A stretch of DNA of 64,000 nucleotides from G020348185 sp964525045 (GCA_964525045.1 CAZGFD010000002.1:1-64000); one strand, 5' to 3'. Shown: positions 35,730-43,647, numbered from the stretch's first letter. The notes: generated by a model not told the origin, from the letters alone. Numbers and translations: made by a program.

Positions 35730-36041
35730 TCATTTCCTCTCCTGGCCACACTTCCAACAAGTGGAAAATTCCCCCGTATGGTGTTCTCCACATCGAGAAC
35801 ACGTCCAGGATGATTCTTCAGACGTCACCCCTTTAGTCCATTCCTCCAGGAGGTCTTTTGCCTTGGGATAATCCTCATCATGAATGACCCACAGCTCAGG
35901 AAACACTTCCGCAAAGGGAACTTCTCCTGCAAGAGAGGAGCCTTGTTGATTTTTGACCGTGCATAGAATGCCCGCCTGTTGGAGCACATCCTTCCGTGTT
36001 TCAACTTCTACCAGACTCTGAGAGACAAACAGTTTAATCAT
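35730..36041 (-). CDS. DUF2007-like protein with C-terminal zinc ribbon
   Basis: 103 aa from ATG 36041 (MIKLFVSQS); the frame extends to a TTG at 36077. The N-terminal part (VEVETRKDVLQQAGILCTVKN, of which I cite VETRKDVLQQAGI) resembles the DUF2007 signal-transducing-protein fold, with WVIHDEDYPKAKDLLEEW. The C-terminal CSRCGEHHTGEFSTCWKCG is a zinc ribbon (two CxxC). Function unknown. Confidence 0.75.
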   Translation of the reverse strand: MIKLFVSQSLVEVETRKDVLQQAGILCTVKNQQGSSLAGEVPFAEVFPELWVIHDEDYPKAKDLLEEWTKGVTSEESSWTCSRCGEHHTGEFSTCWKCGQERK

Positions 36042-36182
36042 GAGCTGCCCGGAGAAGGCCTGACCGGATCGAAACAAAAACTATCATTCAATCGAATGAG
36101 TGTAGCGAAAATTGACCCATTTTTGCACTCACACTACAATGACATTCATCTGGATTGACTCCCTACGAGGGGAATTTTCCGA

Positions 36183-36983
36183 ATGCCTGCTCTCCATCCC
36201 GTTCACACCCTGCTTAAAAAAGAACCCACTCTTGTGTTCCCCGGAGTCTACGATGCACTGGGCGCCAAGCTCGTCGAAAGGGCAGGATTTCCACTGACCT
36301 TCATTTCAGGATATAGCGTTGCGGCCACACAGCTGGGCCTTCCCGACTTCGGGTATCTCACCCAAACCGAAATGGTCGCTGTGGCAAAGCGGGTCTGTGG
36401 TTCGGTCAACATTCCAGTCATCATTGATGCCGACACCGGCTATGGCAATGCCCTGAACGTCATACGGACCGTGAACGAATTACTTGAAGCTGGTGCCGCC
36501 GGGATGTTTCTGGAAGATCAGGTGTGGCCGAAACGGTGTGGCCATATGAAAGGGAAACGGGTCATTCCTGTCGAAGAACAAGTCCAGAAGATCCAGGCGG
36601 CGGTCGACGCACGAGGAGACCGCGACTTTTTTATTGTCGCCCGCACCGATGCCCGGCAGGTCCATGCCTTGGACGATGCCATCCAACGGTGCCAACTGTA
36701 TAAACAGGCTGGAGCCGACGCCATATTTGTTGAGGCGCCCCAGAGCAAAGAGGAATTGTCCACGATCGCCCGAGATTTGCCCCCTCCTCTGGTAGCCAAT
36801 ATGTTGGAGGGTGGGGTGACACCCCTGTTGGATATTCAAGAGCTTGAATCACTTGGATTTCAGCTTGCGGTCTGCCCTCTCACCGCTCTTTATGCCAATG
36901 CCAAGGCGATGCAGGACATGTTTGACGTGATCAAAACCCGTGGAACAACTCGCCACGCCATGGATCGGCTCATCCCCTTTTAA
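36183..36983 (+). CDS. Isocitrate lyase/PEP mutase superfamily enzyme
   Basis: 266 aa. FPGVYDALGAKLVERAGF, PVIIDADTGYGNALNV (metal-binding Asp region), FLEDQVWPKRCGHMKGK with the catalytic KRCGH loop, and FIVARTDAR are all present. The KRCGH motif is the methylisocitrate lyase/isocitrate lyase signature. The size and N-terminal PGVYDALGA favour methylisocitrate lyase- or oxaloacetate-decarboxylase-like members. It cleaves or forms a C-C bond next to a carboxylate; the substrate is not fixed by sequence. ATG 36183. Confidence 0.88.
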   Translation: MPALHPVHTLLKKEPTLVFPGVYDALGAKLVERAGFPLTFISGYSVAATQLGLPDFGYLTQTEMVAVAKRVCGSVNIPVIIDADTGYGNALNVIRTVNELLEAGAAGMFLEDQVWPKRCGHMKGKRVIPVEEQVQKIQAAVDARGDRDFFIVARTDARQVHALDDAIQRCQLYKQAGADAIFVEAPQSKEELSTIARDLPPPLVANMLEGGVTPLLDIQELESLGFQLAVCPLTALYANAKAMQDMFDVIKTRGTTRHAMDRLIPF

Positions 36984-37229
36984 GACTTTCACAAAATCAT
37001 TCAACTCAAGGAATATTATGCTCTCGATGACCGCTATCGAGCAGCTGATCCCTTAGAGTGACCTCTTTAAAGAATTGAGAGTCTTCCGGGGGTCAGTTTT
37101 CCCGCCTGAATAAAGAAACCCGACCCCTTTCCTATAAGCCCCAAATTGACAAAATGGCCTAAATTAAGGCACCTTTCATGCTCTGTTAATCTATCGGCTT
37201 ACCTTTCTAATCATTCGTGAGGGGCTTTT

Positions 37230-37400
37230 ATGGGAAAAGCTATCCATGTTGTTATTGCGATGGTTCTTGTAGGAAGTTGGTTGGTGCTTGGCGTCGATCG
37301 TGGGTTGACTCAAACGTTGCCTCCTGACCCCTGGGTGATGCCCTTCGATATCCCTACCCCCACCTCCAGTGTGACACAAAAGGTGGCCACATTGATGTAA
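37230..37400 (+). CDS. 56-aa secreted or membrane-anchored small protein
   Basis: ATG 37230 with GAGGGG 5 nt before; stop at 37400. Residues 4-21 (AIHVVIAMVLVGSWLVLG) form a hydrophobic signal or anchor, followed by an acidic/Pro-rich tail with PPDPWVMPFDIPTPTS. The ORF is short but has a good ribosome site and a coherent export signal, and is followed 60 nt later by a large exported protein, so the two may be functionally linked. No family recognised. Confidence 0.6.
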   Translation: MGKAIHVVIAMVLVGSWLVLGVDRGLTQTLPPDPWVMPFDIPTPTSSVTQKVATLM

Positions 37401-37460
37401 TCGCTGCCCTCACCGACCAACGCCTCTTCATTTGTTAGGTGAGGAAGTTATGACTGAATC

Positions 37461-39242
37461 ATGAACAGACTATCAAAATATATGGCGGTTGTCGGTGGCG
37501 TGGCTCTAATCGTTATGGCAATGGTCGGTATCAATATAGATCCTGTTCCCGAAACCAACCAGGCTATTTCACAAACAGGGGCGGCGGCTAGCGAGATTGA
37601 GCCGGATGCCCTGCTTCCTGCGACAGACTTTCCCGGGGTCAAAGGAGTCCTGCGAATCGCTCACTACACGGATGCCCCGGTCTCCTCAAATCCGAAACGA
37701 CATACGACCACGTACGTCAACCTCTCGAACAACAAAGAAATGGAGGATAACGATCTCCGCGGCTATCTCGATGGCGGTTTTAAATATGGGTGGAATCAAG
37801 TCAGTCAAATTCATGTGAGGATTGGCCGCCGAGGGAAAAATCCCCGTTGGGGGGAGTATGAGCTATTTCGAGTGTTACAACGGTGGTCCAAAATCGTCCT
37901 GCCGGAATTGTCGCATGTAGTCAAAGCCCGCCTGACGGTCTTTGTCGAGAAAGACCCCCCCGCTCCAGTCCGCGTCCTCCTCTACCATGTTGTCCCGGAT
38001 TGGAACCCGGGCCGTGGGGGCATCCTCAAAAACAACAACAGCCCACCTCGAAAAGGGGAGGTCTGGTGGAATGATATTGGCTATCATGAACAATCATGGG
38101 GTTTGCCGGGAGCAAATTATGCTCCCGTTGATGCTCCCGATGCCGACACCGGTGCTATGCCTCTGGCCGATGCAGTATATTCCCCAGGGGACGGGAAGTT
38201 TGAGTTTTCCTCGAACGAACTCGCTCAATACATACATGAGCAGGTCCGCCTCAACCAGCCCCTTCGATTCCTGTTGAAGCTCTCGGATTACCAGGAGGAC
38301 ATACCCGGAACCGTCATTAATGTCTACTCTGGCAACCACGGAGATTCTCGAACCCCTGCTCGCCGTCCCCACTTGACGATTGAATGGGAAAGTCGAGGCG
38401 AAAAGATCTCTCGAGATAAGTGGGTTTTTCTCGAACATGGTCGTTCGTATGTCCTGACCGAACCCACCACAAAGGAGAACGCCTGGCACGCTGTCTCTTT
38501 CAGGGCCGATCCCGGGTACGAACATCCGACCCTGGAAGTCCGCGGAAAAGTTGGCGATGAGATGACCCCCTGGACCCGAGTCACTCAACCATTTCAAGGA
38601 GCTTGGGACTGGATGGAGATTAGACTGTGGGCTGGGAGCAACCCAGTTCTGCTGGGCGAGCCGTTCGAATCAGAATTCTCTGATACATGGGTCCGCACCC
38701 GTGCTCCGGAGGATCAGGTTATTCCCTGGGTCTTCGTTTCACCGACCGGAGTGACGCATACCGTTCATGCCGACTATCTTGGAGACTATCATTGGAAGAC
38801 GAAATTTCTGCCGGATGAAGTCGGCCCTTGGCGTTATTCCTGGTCTCAAACATTTCTCCATGAACCATTTCATAGTCCCGTCGGATCGTTCGATGTGGTG
38901 CTTGATGATCCGAACCACGCACGAAAACAACTCGAAGCCTTTATTGCGAAAGTTTCATCTACCCTCGCACCCAACCGAAAAAAGGGATCTACACGAGGTT
39001 CTCAAGGGAAAAACATCGCCGCTGAGGAAAAAGCCCTGCGACACCGACTCATGGTGCAGTTCTCCCGATTGGAGCGCGCGGTGATACAACTGGAGACACC
39101 GGAATCGTTCCGCTCGGAATCAGGACAATCACTGAAGAAATTGCTTAACTCTGCGCGATTGCTGCTCGGTGGGAGTCCTGTACCTGACCGACTCCCCTTA
39201 CTTCCCGACCATCCACCACCCTGGAAACGAAAAGCACGCTGA
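37461..39242 (+). CDS. Large exported protein with DNRLRE-like and beta-sandwich regions
   Basis: 593 aa. Residues 1-25 form a signal or TM (KYMAVVGGVALIVMAMVGI). Residues 110-310 show repeated beta-strand pairs with VKARLTVFVEKDPPAPVRVL and RLNQPLRFLLKLS, reminiscent of DNRLRE carbohydrate-binding-like domains. Residues 315-480 (KWVFLEHGRSYVLTEPTT, VSPTGVTHTVHADYLG, EVGPWRYSWSQ) resemble the DUF5060-type N-terminal domain of glycosyl hydrolases. The C terminus is a basic, helical tail. No catalytic motif is seen, so I call it an exported binding protein of unknown ligand. Confidence 0.6.
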   Translation: MNRLSKYMAVVGGVALIVMAMVGINIDPVPETNQAISQTGAAASEIEPDALLPATDFPGVKGVLRIAHYTDAPVSSNPKRHTTTYVNLSNNKEMEDNDLRGYLDGGFKYGWNQVSQIHVRIGRRGKNPRWGEYELFRVLQRWSKIVLPELSHVVKARLTVFVEKDPPAPVRVLLYHVVPDWNPGRGGILKNNNSPPRKGEVWWNDIGYHEQSWGLPGANYAPVDAPDADTGAMPLADAVYSPGDGKFEFSSNELAQYIHEQVRLNQPLRFLLKLSDYQEDIPGTVINVYSGNHGDSRTPARRPHLTIEWESRGEKISRDKWVFLEHGRSYVLTEPTTKENAWHAVSFRADPGYEHPTLEVRGKVGDEMTPWTRVTQPFQGAWDWMEIRLWAGSNPVLLGEPFESEFSDTWVRTRAPEDQVIPWVFVSPTGVTHTVHADYLGDYHWKTKFLPDEVGPWRYSWSQTFLHEPFHSPVGSFDVVLDDPNHARKQLEAFIAKVSSTLAPNRKKGSTRGSQGKNIAAEEKALRHRLMVQFSRLERAVIQLETPESFRSESGQSLKKLLNSARLLLGGSPVPDRLPLLPDHPPPWKRKAR

Positions 39243-39363
39243 CTTCGTGCGATGCACAGTCATCCAGTTCCTGGTCTTCCCCGTATAACCAACCAATAAA
39301 AACCAACAGGTTGATCTTAACACCTTAACGACCGAGACGGAACAGTGGCGTGGTGGAAGCGCG

Positions 39364-39427
39364 CATCCTCCAAACAAAAAGCCCTTTGACCTGTTGGCCA
39401 AAGGGCTTTCTGCTGGAAATTGGCTCC
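39364..39427. repeat. 64-bp direct repeat, left copy (tRNA-Asn 3' end plus terminator)
   Basis: 62 of 64 bases match 40621-40684. The copy contains the terminator hairpin (AAAGCCCTTTG / CAAAGGGCTTT) and the last 7 nt of tRNA-Asn (GGAGCCA on the minus strand), but the rest of the tRNA is missing. It looks like an attachment-site duplication or the scar of a lost tandem tRNA. Confidence 0.8.
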
Positions 39428-39669
39428 CCCTGGAAACCAAGTTTCGGAACTTCTATTTAACTTCAGGAGACCTCAACTCCAATTCAATCGAAGAGCTCTT
39501 AAACTTAGCTGGCTGAGATAGGATAGGTGAGTTTGCCCCCCTCCCTGCAAAACGGGCTGCCTTGCAAATTACGCAAGAAAGGCTTTCATTTCATAAAAGC
39601 CGGATAAAACACAGACCTAGTGAACCCCATTGAGTTGTAATATATTCTCGGATATTCTATCTTCTCGTC
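39428..39669. other. Non-coding gap inside the repeat-bounded segment
   Basis: Nothing recognisable in the 240 nt between the left repeat and the first cassette gene, apart from mildly AT-rich sequence just upstream of the ATG at 39670, where a promoter is likely. Confidence 0.4.
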
Positions 39670-40008
39670 ATGATCACTCCCAAACCAACCCCTTCGATCC
39701 GCCCCTTCAAGCTGTTGTATTCCTATACCGGCGCCATTTCAATTGAAGAGGTTCTCCAGAATCCACGGGCAGCCCGTTTGTTATGGCTTGAGATTTTAGT
39801 GAATGAAGAGTTAGATCTGACAGCATGGCAGGGCCACCCAAAAGTTGAGGAAGCGTTTCAAAAAGCTTGTCGGTGGTTTACGGAATATCGAACCCTGGTC
39901 TCTGCCCTGATTTCTCGCACCCCCCTACCCCATAATCCCGGCCCGGTAGACCATCGTGATTATCGAACATTTGCGGAGGCTCTCAGGTTTGTCACTCCTC
40001 ACGATTAA
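39670..40008 (+). CDS. Hypothetical protein, possible partner of the nucleotidyltransferase
   Basis: 112 aa, soluble, no recognised domain. A hydrophobic-aromatic core (AARLLWLEILVNEELDLTAW and EAFQKACRWFTEYRTLVS) predicts helices. The C terminus overlaps the next gene by about 20 nt if that gene starts at TTG 39989. Such overlap suggests a two-gene unit, as in antitoxin-toxin pairs, though no antitoxin motif is visible. Confidence 0.6.
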   Translation: MITPKPTPSIRPFKLLYSYTGAISIEEVLQNPRAARLLWLEILVNEELDLTAWQGHPKVEEAFQKACRWFTEYRTLVSALISRTPLPHNPGPVDHRDYRTFAEALRFVTPHD

Positions 40009-40519
40009 TCAACTCACCCAAAATCTATCTGACTATGTTCGAGAAACCGGTTCCAGGGTTGATCTGATTCTGGTAGGAGGGTTGGCCCTTCAAGCTTATG
40101 GAATAGAAGACCGGGTAACTTTCGATGTCGATGGGGAGTTAATCGGTGATTTAAAACCATTGGTGATTTTTTTTCAAGCGCGTCAGATTCCCGCAGATCT
40201 TGGGGAGAACATGTCTGGCTGGTCTGTCGTGTCAATGCCTGCAGGCTATCGAGAACGAACGTCGGTATTTTATGAGGAACCCGGTCTTCGGCTTCGGCTC
40301 TTGGAACCCCAAGATTTCATTATTGCCAAACTTCGCAGGGGGACGGAACAGGATTTGGATGACGCCGAGGTAATCGCCCGACGATTTGGGGTGAGCCCCC
40401 TTGGGATTCAAGCCGCTGCGGATTCAGCAATCGAGGTGTCCCCAAAGGATACCACCTTGTTTCTCTTCCAGAAAACGGTAGAACTCTTTTGTAAACGAAT
40501 CAAGGGCGAGACTAAATAG
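39989..40519 (+). CDS. DUF6036-like nucleotidyltransferase (MNT/AbiEii-type fold)
   Basis: About 176 aa. ILVGGLALQAYGIEDRVTFDVDGEL is the minimal nucleotidyltransferase signature: GG...(Y)G, then two Asp (residues quoted as LVGGLALQAYG and TFDVDGEL). RLLEPQDFIIAKLRRGTEQD and a helical C terminus follow, typical of DUF6036/AbiEii-like proteins. TTG 39989, with GGAGG (39975-39979) 9 nt upstream, is favoured over GTG 39956. In this superfamily toxins modify tRNA or protein; here activity is only inferred. Confidence 0.7.
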   Translation: MSLLTINQLTQNLSDYVRETGSRVDLILVGGLALQAYGIEDRVTFDVDGELIGDLKPLVIFFQARQIPADLGENMSGWSVVSMPAGYRERTSVFYEEPGLRLRLLEPQDFIIAKLRRGTEQDLDDAEVIARRFGVSPLGIQAAADSAIEVSPKDTTLFLFQKTVELFCKRIKGETK

Positions 40520-40555
40520 ACGGAAGGGACCCACATCATGGGTCTCGGGCAGAGG

Positions 40556-40578
40556 GCAGCATAAGATGCTGCAACTAC
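40556..40578. repeat. GTAG-headed REP-like palindrome (inverted)
   Basis: GCAGCATAAGATGCTGC (40556-40572) followed by AACTAC, the same element as at 3303 and 15056. A short hairpin GACCCA/TGGGTC (40528-40544) precedes it. Confidence 0.75.
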
Positions 40579-40620
40579 AAATGAAAGAAGACAATCGATA
40601 AATGGGATGGCGTAAGTGCC

Positions 40621-40684
40621 CATCCTCCAAACAAAAAGCCCTTTGGCCTGATGGCCAAAGGGCTTTCTGCTGGAAATTGGCTCC
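40621..40684. repeat. 64-bp direct repeat, right copy
   Basis: Matches 39364-39427 at 62 of 64 positions. It covers the tRNA-Asn terminator and the last 7 nt of the mature tRNA (40684-40678). Confidence 0.8.
40633..40666 (-). terminator. Strong intrinsic terminator of tRNA-Asn
   Basis: AAAGCCCTTTGGCC (40635-40648) pairs perfectly over 14 bp with GGCCAAAGGGCTTT (40653-40666) around TGAT. On the minus strand the stem is followed by a run of T. Confidence 0.88.
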
Positions 40685-41018
40685 TCGGGCAAGACTCGAA
40701 CTTGCGACCAATCGGTTACGAGTGCCCCAGCATTTCTACCGGGCTCGGACTATCTCATCACCCGCCTGGAACATCCAGGGGAGGGTGTCGGGCGCTGTGT
40801 GAGGCCTTATTGGTGGGGCTCCTCAGCCTACTAGTCTCTGCACGTTCCTGCCTACACTAGGCCCTTCGGCAGGCTTCGCTCAGGATTACCATTCCGAACT
40901 TTAGCTAAATCGGAGCAGGCTTCCCTGAATTCACCCGATTTTTCAACCACAGTTTCCTGTGGAAGCTGCAGACTCTTGAGACTACAGCCGACCGCTCTAC
41001 CAACTGAGCTACCGAGGA
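40678..41018 (-). tRNA. tRNA-Asn(GUU) interrupted by a group I intron
   Basis: Exon 1 (41018-40984, 35 nt) has acceptor TCCTCGG, D-arm GCTC-AGTTGGTA-GAGC, anticodon 5' stem GTCGG and loop start CTGT. Exon 2 (40718-40678, 41 nt) has loop end TAA, stem CCGAT, variable loop TGGTC, T-arm GCAAG-TTCGAGT-CTTGC, acceptor CCGAGGA, discriminator G and encoded CCA. Joined, the loop is CTGTTAA, anticodon GTT (Asn), total 76 nt, with exon sequences very close to known bacterial tRNA-Asn. The 265-nt insert sits between positions 35 and 36. Without the intron the two halves cannot be read as one tRNA. Confidence 0.93.
40719..40983 (-). ncRNA. Group I (IC3-like) self-splicing intron in the tRNA-Asn anticodon
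   Basis: 265 nt, no ORF. The P1 helix pairs exon CTGT with IGS GCAG, giving the U-G wobble at the 5' splice site. P element: GAATTCAGGGAAGCC (40932-40918). Q: AATCCTGAGCGAAGCC (40887-40872). R: GTGCAGAGACTAGTAGG (40843-40827). S: GATGAGATAGTCCGAGCCC (40759-40741). P-Q pairing (TCAGG/CCTGA) forms P4 and R-S pairing (GACTA/TAGTC) forms P7. The last intron base is G (40719). The P, Q, R and S sequences closely follow those of cyanobacterial tRNA-Leu(UAA) and proteobacterial tRNA-Arg/Ile introns (subgroup IC3). Confidence 0.92.
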
Positions 41019-41108
41019 ACAATCTCTGTAACGGCTGGAGAGAATCATAACATAATTCTCGATCTGATCAACATATTACCACAGATATTTCTCTGTGATC
41101 TAATTACC

Positions 41109-41372
41109 CTAGAACTGAAAATCCGCCGAATCCTCTTCTCCTTCATCAGCTTCGGATGCTCCCCCCTCGGAAAGGGCTACATAGTGTCGGGCCCAGGATA
41201 AGTAGATGTTCGCACTATCTTTCATGGCATCGGCGCCATTCACCAATTTCGTGGCGACTTCCGGATCACCCCCAGAGACTTCCATTTCCCGTCCTCGACT
41301 TTCCAGCATTGCATGAAAGCGTTCCATTTGATCGCCTATGTCATTGACCACTTGCCTGAGTGTATCGCTCAT
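41109..41372 (-). CDS. 87-aa acidic hypothetical protein
   Basis: Helical, soluble protein (MSDTLRQVVNDIGDQMERF, AMKDSANIYLSWARHYVAL) with a very acidic tail. No recognised domain. ATG 41372. It sits alone between the tRNA and the oxidoreductase operon on the same strand. Confidence 0.6.
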   Translation of the reverse strand: MSDTLRQVVNDIGDQMERFHAMLESRGREMEVSGGDPEVATKLVNGADAMKDSANIYLSWARHYVALSEGGASEADEGEEDSADFQF

Positions 41373-41590
41373 CAGCCTGCCCCTTGTTTATTCACCCAGA
41401 GAAATTATTTGGGCCGATTGTAGAGAATATCACTGCCCATTTGTTTAGCTGCGGCTTTTTCACGTTTTTGTCTCACCCCTCACCTTTGCCCCCTGCCTGT
41501 CCGAAGCCAGAATGGCAAAGACAGGTCTCCCCCCAACAGGAGAGGAGATGGGGTTTCCTCGCATGATGAGGGTAAAACGATTGAACGCAG

Positions 41591-41630
41591 AAAAGCCCCA
41601 CGATACGTGACGGGACACATCGCAGGGCTT
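41591..41630 (-). terminator. Intrinsic terminator of the oxidoreductase operon
   Basis: Reading the minus strand, AAGCCCTGCGAT (41630-41619) pairs over 12 positions (two of them G-U) with ATCGTGGGGCTT (41604-41593), followed by TTCTG. It lies 14 nt past the last gene (delta subunit). Confidence 0.65.
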
Positions 41631-41644
41631 CAAATATTTGTTCT

Positions 41645-41923
41645 TTATCCTTGATAGGCTTGGCCGAGTTCGGCGGCTTCTCCGGCTTTTTCCAGTAATT
41701 TTCCATCCGAGCTCACCGCGACCATATCAATGGCCGAGTGCTTGGCGGCATCACAGACCACCTTACACAACTCACACCCTTTACAACGATCGATATTGAC
41801 GTAAGCCACCATTTTTTCCGAATCCAAATCTAAACAGTTGGCTTCGGGACAGTACATGATGCAAAGTCGACAACCTTTTTTTGCTACGCATTTTTCATTC
41901 GTCACGAGTGCTACATTATACAT
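41645..41923 (-). CDS. 2-oxoacid:ferredoxin oxidoreductase, delta (ferredoxin-like) subunit
   Basis: 92 aa with two cluster motifs, CRLCIMYCP and CKGCELCKVVCD. The latter is a classic CxxCxxCxxxC [4Fe-4S] site; the first is CxxCxxxC plus an upstream C (KKGC). It passes electrons between the catalytic subunits and ferredoxin. Last gene of the five-gene operon; ATG 41923, 29 nt after the gamma gene. Confidence 0.9.
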   Translation of the reverse strand: MYNVALVTNEKCVAKKGCRLCIMYCPEANCLDLDSEKMVAYVNIDRCKGCELCKVVCDAAKHSAIDMVAVSSDGKLLEKAGEAAELGQAYQG

Positions 41924-41952
41924 CTATCTGTTCCCTCTTCTTGGTTCTAATG

Positions 41953-42651
41953 TTACGCGGCTGCTCCGACCTGCAATTCTACATTATTCTTCTCAGCCCA
42001 TTCTGACGCGATTTCATAGGCCCGAACCACGGTTTCTAAATTCTTTTTCAACAACATTTCTTTCTTGGCAAATTTTTTCTTAATCGCTTCGTCGAGCGTA
42101 GCCGTACCACCCGAAGCCACAAACTTTTTCCCGAACCTTTCCTGGAGGGCCCCCTCTAACGCTTCCAGGGACACACACTTGGTAATTCCAGCCACAGAAC
42201 CAATCATGGTCATATTGGTCGAAAGCTCTGTTCCCGCGACTTCTAAAGCGATATTCGTGCCGGGAATATTAAAGACCGCGACGTTCAGATCCTTGAGCCG
42301 CACAACATCTTCCTCGGTTAAGAGAGGCATATCTGTATTAATGATCACCACCCCGCCTTCTTTAATACCCGAATAAAAGGGCATAGTGTAACTTTTTCCC
42401 ATGGTAATGACTTGGGGATGAAAGACCTCGATCACATCGGGAAAGACCAATTCACCACGATCATAAATTCGGTAAAGCCCAATGCGGCAATAGCTTTCCG
42501 CTGGGGCCATTCGTTTTTCCGCCCCAAAAAATGGATTGGAAATTGCGAATTTCCCGTCACGTGAGGCGGCCATGGCCATCACATGCGCCGCGGTCACCGC
42601 TCCCTGTCCCCCAAGGCCTGACATCCGAATATTGATTCTTTTCTTAATCAT
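41953..42651 (-). CDS. 2-oxoacid:ferredoxin oxidoreductase, gamma subunit
   Basis: 232 aa. MSGLGGQGAVTAAHVMAMA is the GlxGxGG nucleotide-like motif at the N terminus of gamma subunits; NPFFGAEKRMAPAESYCRIG follows. It forms the CoA-binding-side domain III of pyruvate/2-oxoglutarate:ferredoxin oxidoreductases. ATG 42651; 38-nt gap to the beta gene. Confidence 0.92.
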   Translation of the reverse strand: MIKKRINIRMSGLGGQGAVTAAHVMAMAASRDGKFAISNPFFGAEKRMAPAESYCRIGLYRIYDRGELVFPDVIEVFHPQVITMGKSYTMPFYSGIKEGGVVIINTDMPLLTEEDVVRLKDLNVAVFNIPGTNIALEVAGTELSTNMTMIGSVAGITKCVSLEALEGALQERFGKKFVASGGTATLDEAIKKKFAKKEMLLKKNLETVVRAYEIASEWAEKNNVELQVGAAA

Positions 42652-42689
42652 TGGTTGTCCCCCTCACCCGGTTGGAATGAAAGACCTTT

Positions 42690-43601
42690 TTACGCTTTTT
42701 GACCAGCCAACTGTTTTTTGGCTGCAGCTTTTCTCTCTTTTTCTTTGGCGGCCATCTCTGCCAATAGTTCCTTTGCCGGCTCGCTCACATATTCCTTGAA
42801 GGCAAATCGTTCCGTGGGTTTTTCTGAATCCCGCATTTCCTGAAGACCTTCCATGCTGTTCTTTCCAATCTCCAATATACACGGTGTATAGAGCTGTAGG
42901 TAGGTTGGACCAATTTCTCGAGCAACATGGATGGCGTTCTTGATGACCTTCTCCACTAAATTTGGCTTACTGACCGTACAATTTACCACATAATGACATC
43001 CGGATTCCCTTGCGATTTCCGGCAACCGGACTTTTTCAAATGTCTTACCGACCGGAGCCATCTTCGCGACGAATCCCTTTTGCATGAGACCACTTTCCTG
43101 GCCTCCGGTATTGGCATAGAGCTCATTATCAAAACAAATCGTGGTGAATTTTTCCTGGCGGAACCATGCCTGTAGGGTCATATCCAATCCAATATCAACC
43201 GTCGCGCCATCTCCAGCCAGAACCACCACGTCTTTGTGCCGGTCGGGGAAGCGAACGCTTAAAGCTCTTTTTAGCCCCGATGCAATGGCATTCTGGTTCC
43301 CGAATAATGAATGAATGTTATGTACCGCGACATGGGGAAAGACAAGGCTGGTACAACCTGTCGACCCGACCATCACGGTATCTTCTGGAGCTGGCAGGGA
43401 AGCCAAGATGTACCGAAATGCCATGGATTCAGGACAACCCGCACACAGAGAATGCTCTTCAATAAGTTCTTTCGCCGTCCCGATATCCTTCCACCCTCTG
43501 GTTTCCGTCCCAAATGTGGCTTTGTTAACAAGATCCTGGTATTCAGGGGGCATAATTTCGAACATTTCAGGAGCGATCTTTATTCGTTCTTTACTCATCA
43601 T
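42690..43601 (-). CDS. 2-oxoacid:ferredoxin oxidoreductase, beta (TPP-binding) subunit
   Basis: 303 aa. GDGATVDIGLDMTLQAWFRQ followed by FDNELYANTGGQ is the TPP/Mg motif (GDG...N). Four cysteines placed for the proximal [4Fe-4S] cluster are LCAGC (two), TGCTSL and NCTVS. It catalyses decarboxylation of the 2-oxoacid or its reverse, reductive carboxylation. ATG 43601. Confidence 0.93.
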   Translation of the reverse strand: MMSKERIKIAPEMFEIMPPEYQDLVNKATFGTETRGWKDIGTAKELIEEHSLCAGCPESMAFRYILASLPAPEDTVMVGSTGCTSLVFPHVAVHNIHSLFGNQNAIASGLKRALSVRFPDRHKDVVVLAGDGATVDIGLDMTLQAWFRQEKFTTICFDNELYANTGGQESGLMQKGFVAKMAPVGKTFEKVRLPEIARESGCHYVVNCTVSKPNLVEKVIKNAIHVAREIGPTYLQLYTPCILEIGKNSMEGLQEMRDSEKPTERFAFKEYVSEPAKELLAEMAAKEKERKAAAKKQLAGQKA

Positions 43602-43647
43602 TTTCTCCTTATAGTTGGTCTAGGCCAAAATAGCTCAGTTGTTGTTC

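Noticed and set aside
40651..40860. Plus-strand 69-codon frame over the tRNA
   Set aside because: Lies on the opposite strand of the tRNA-Asn exon and intron; the RNA gene explains the conservation.
40678..41018. Reading the split tRNA as tRNA-Tyr (GTA anticodon)
   Set aside because: That needs the intron to end elsewhere and would give a Tyr tRNA with a short variable loop; the P1 U-G pair and terminal G place the splice so that the anticodon is GTT, and the exons match tRNA-Asn.
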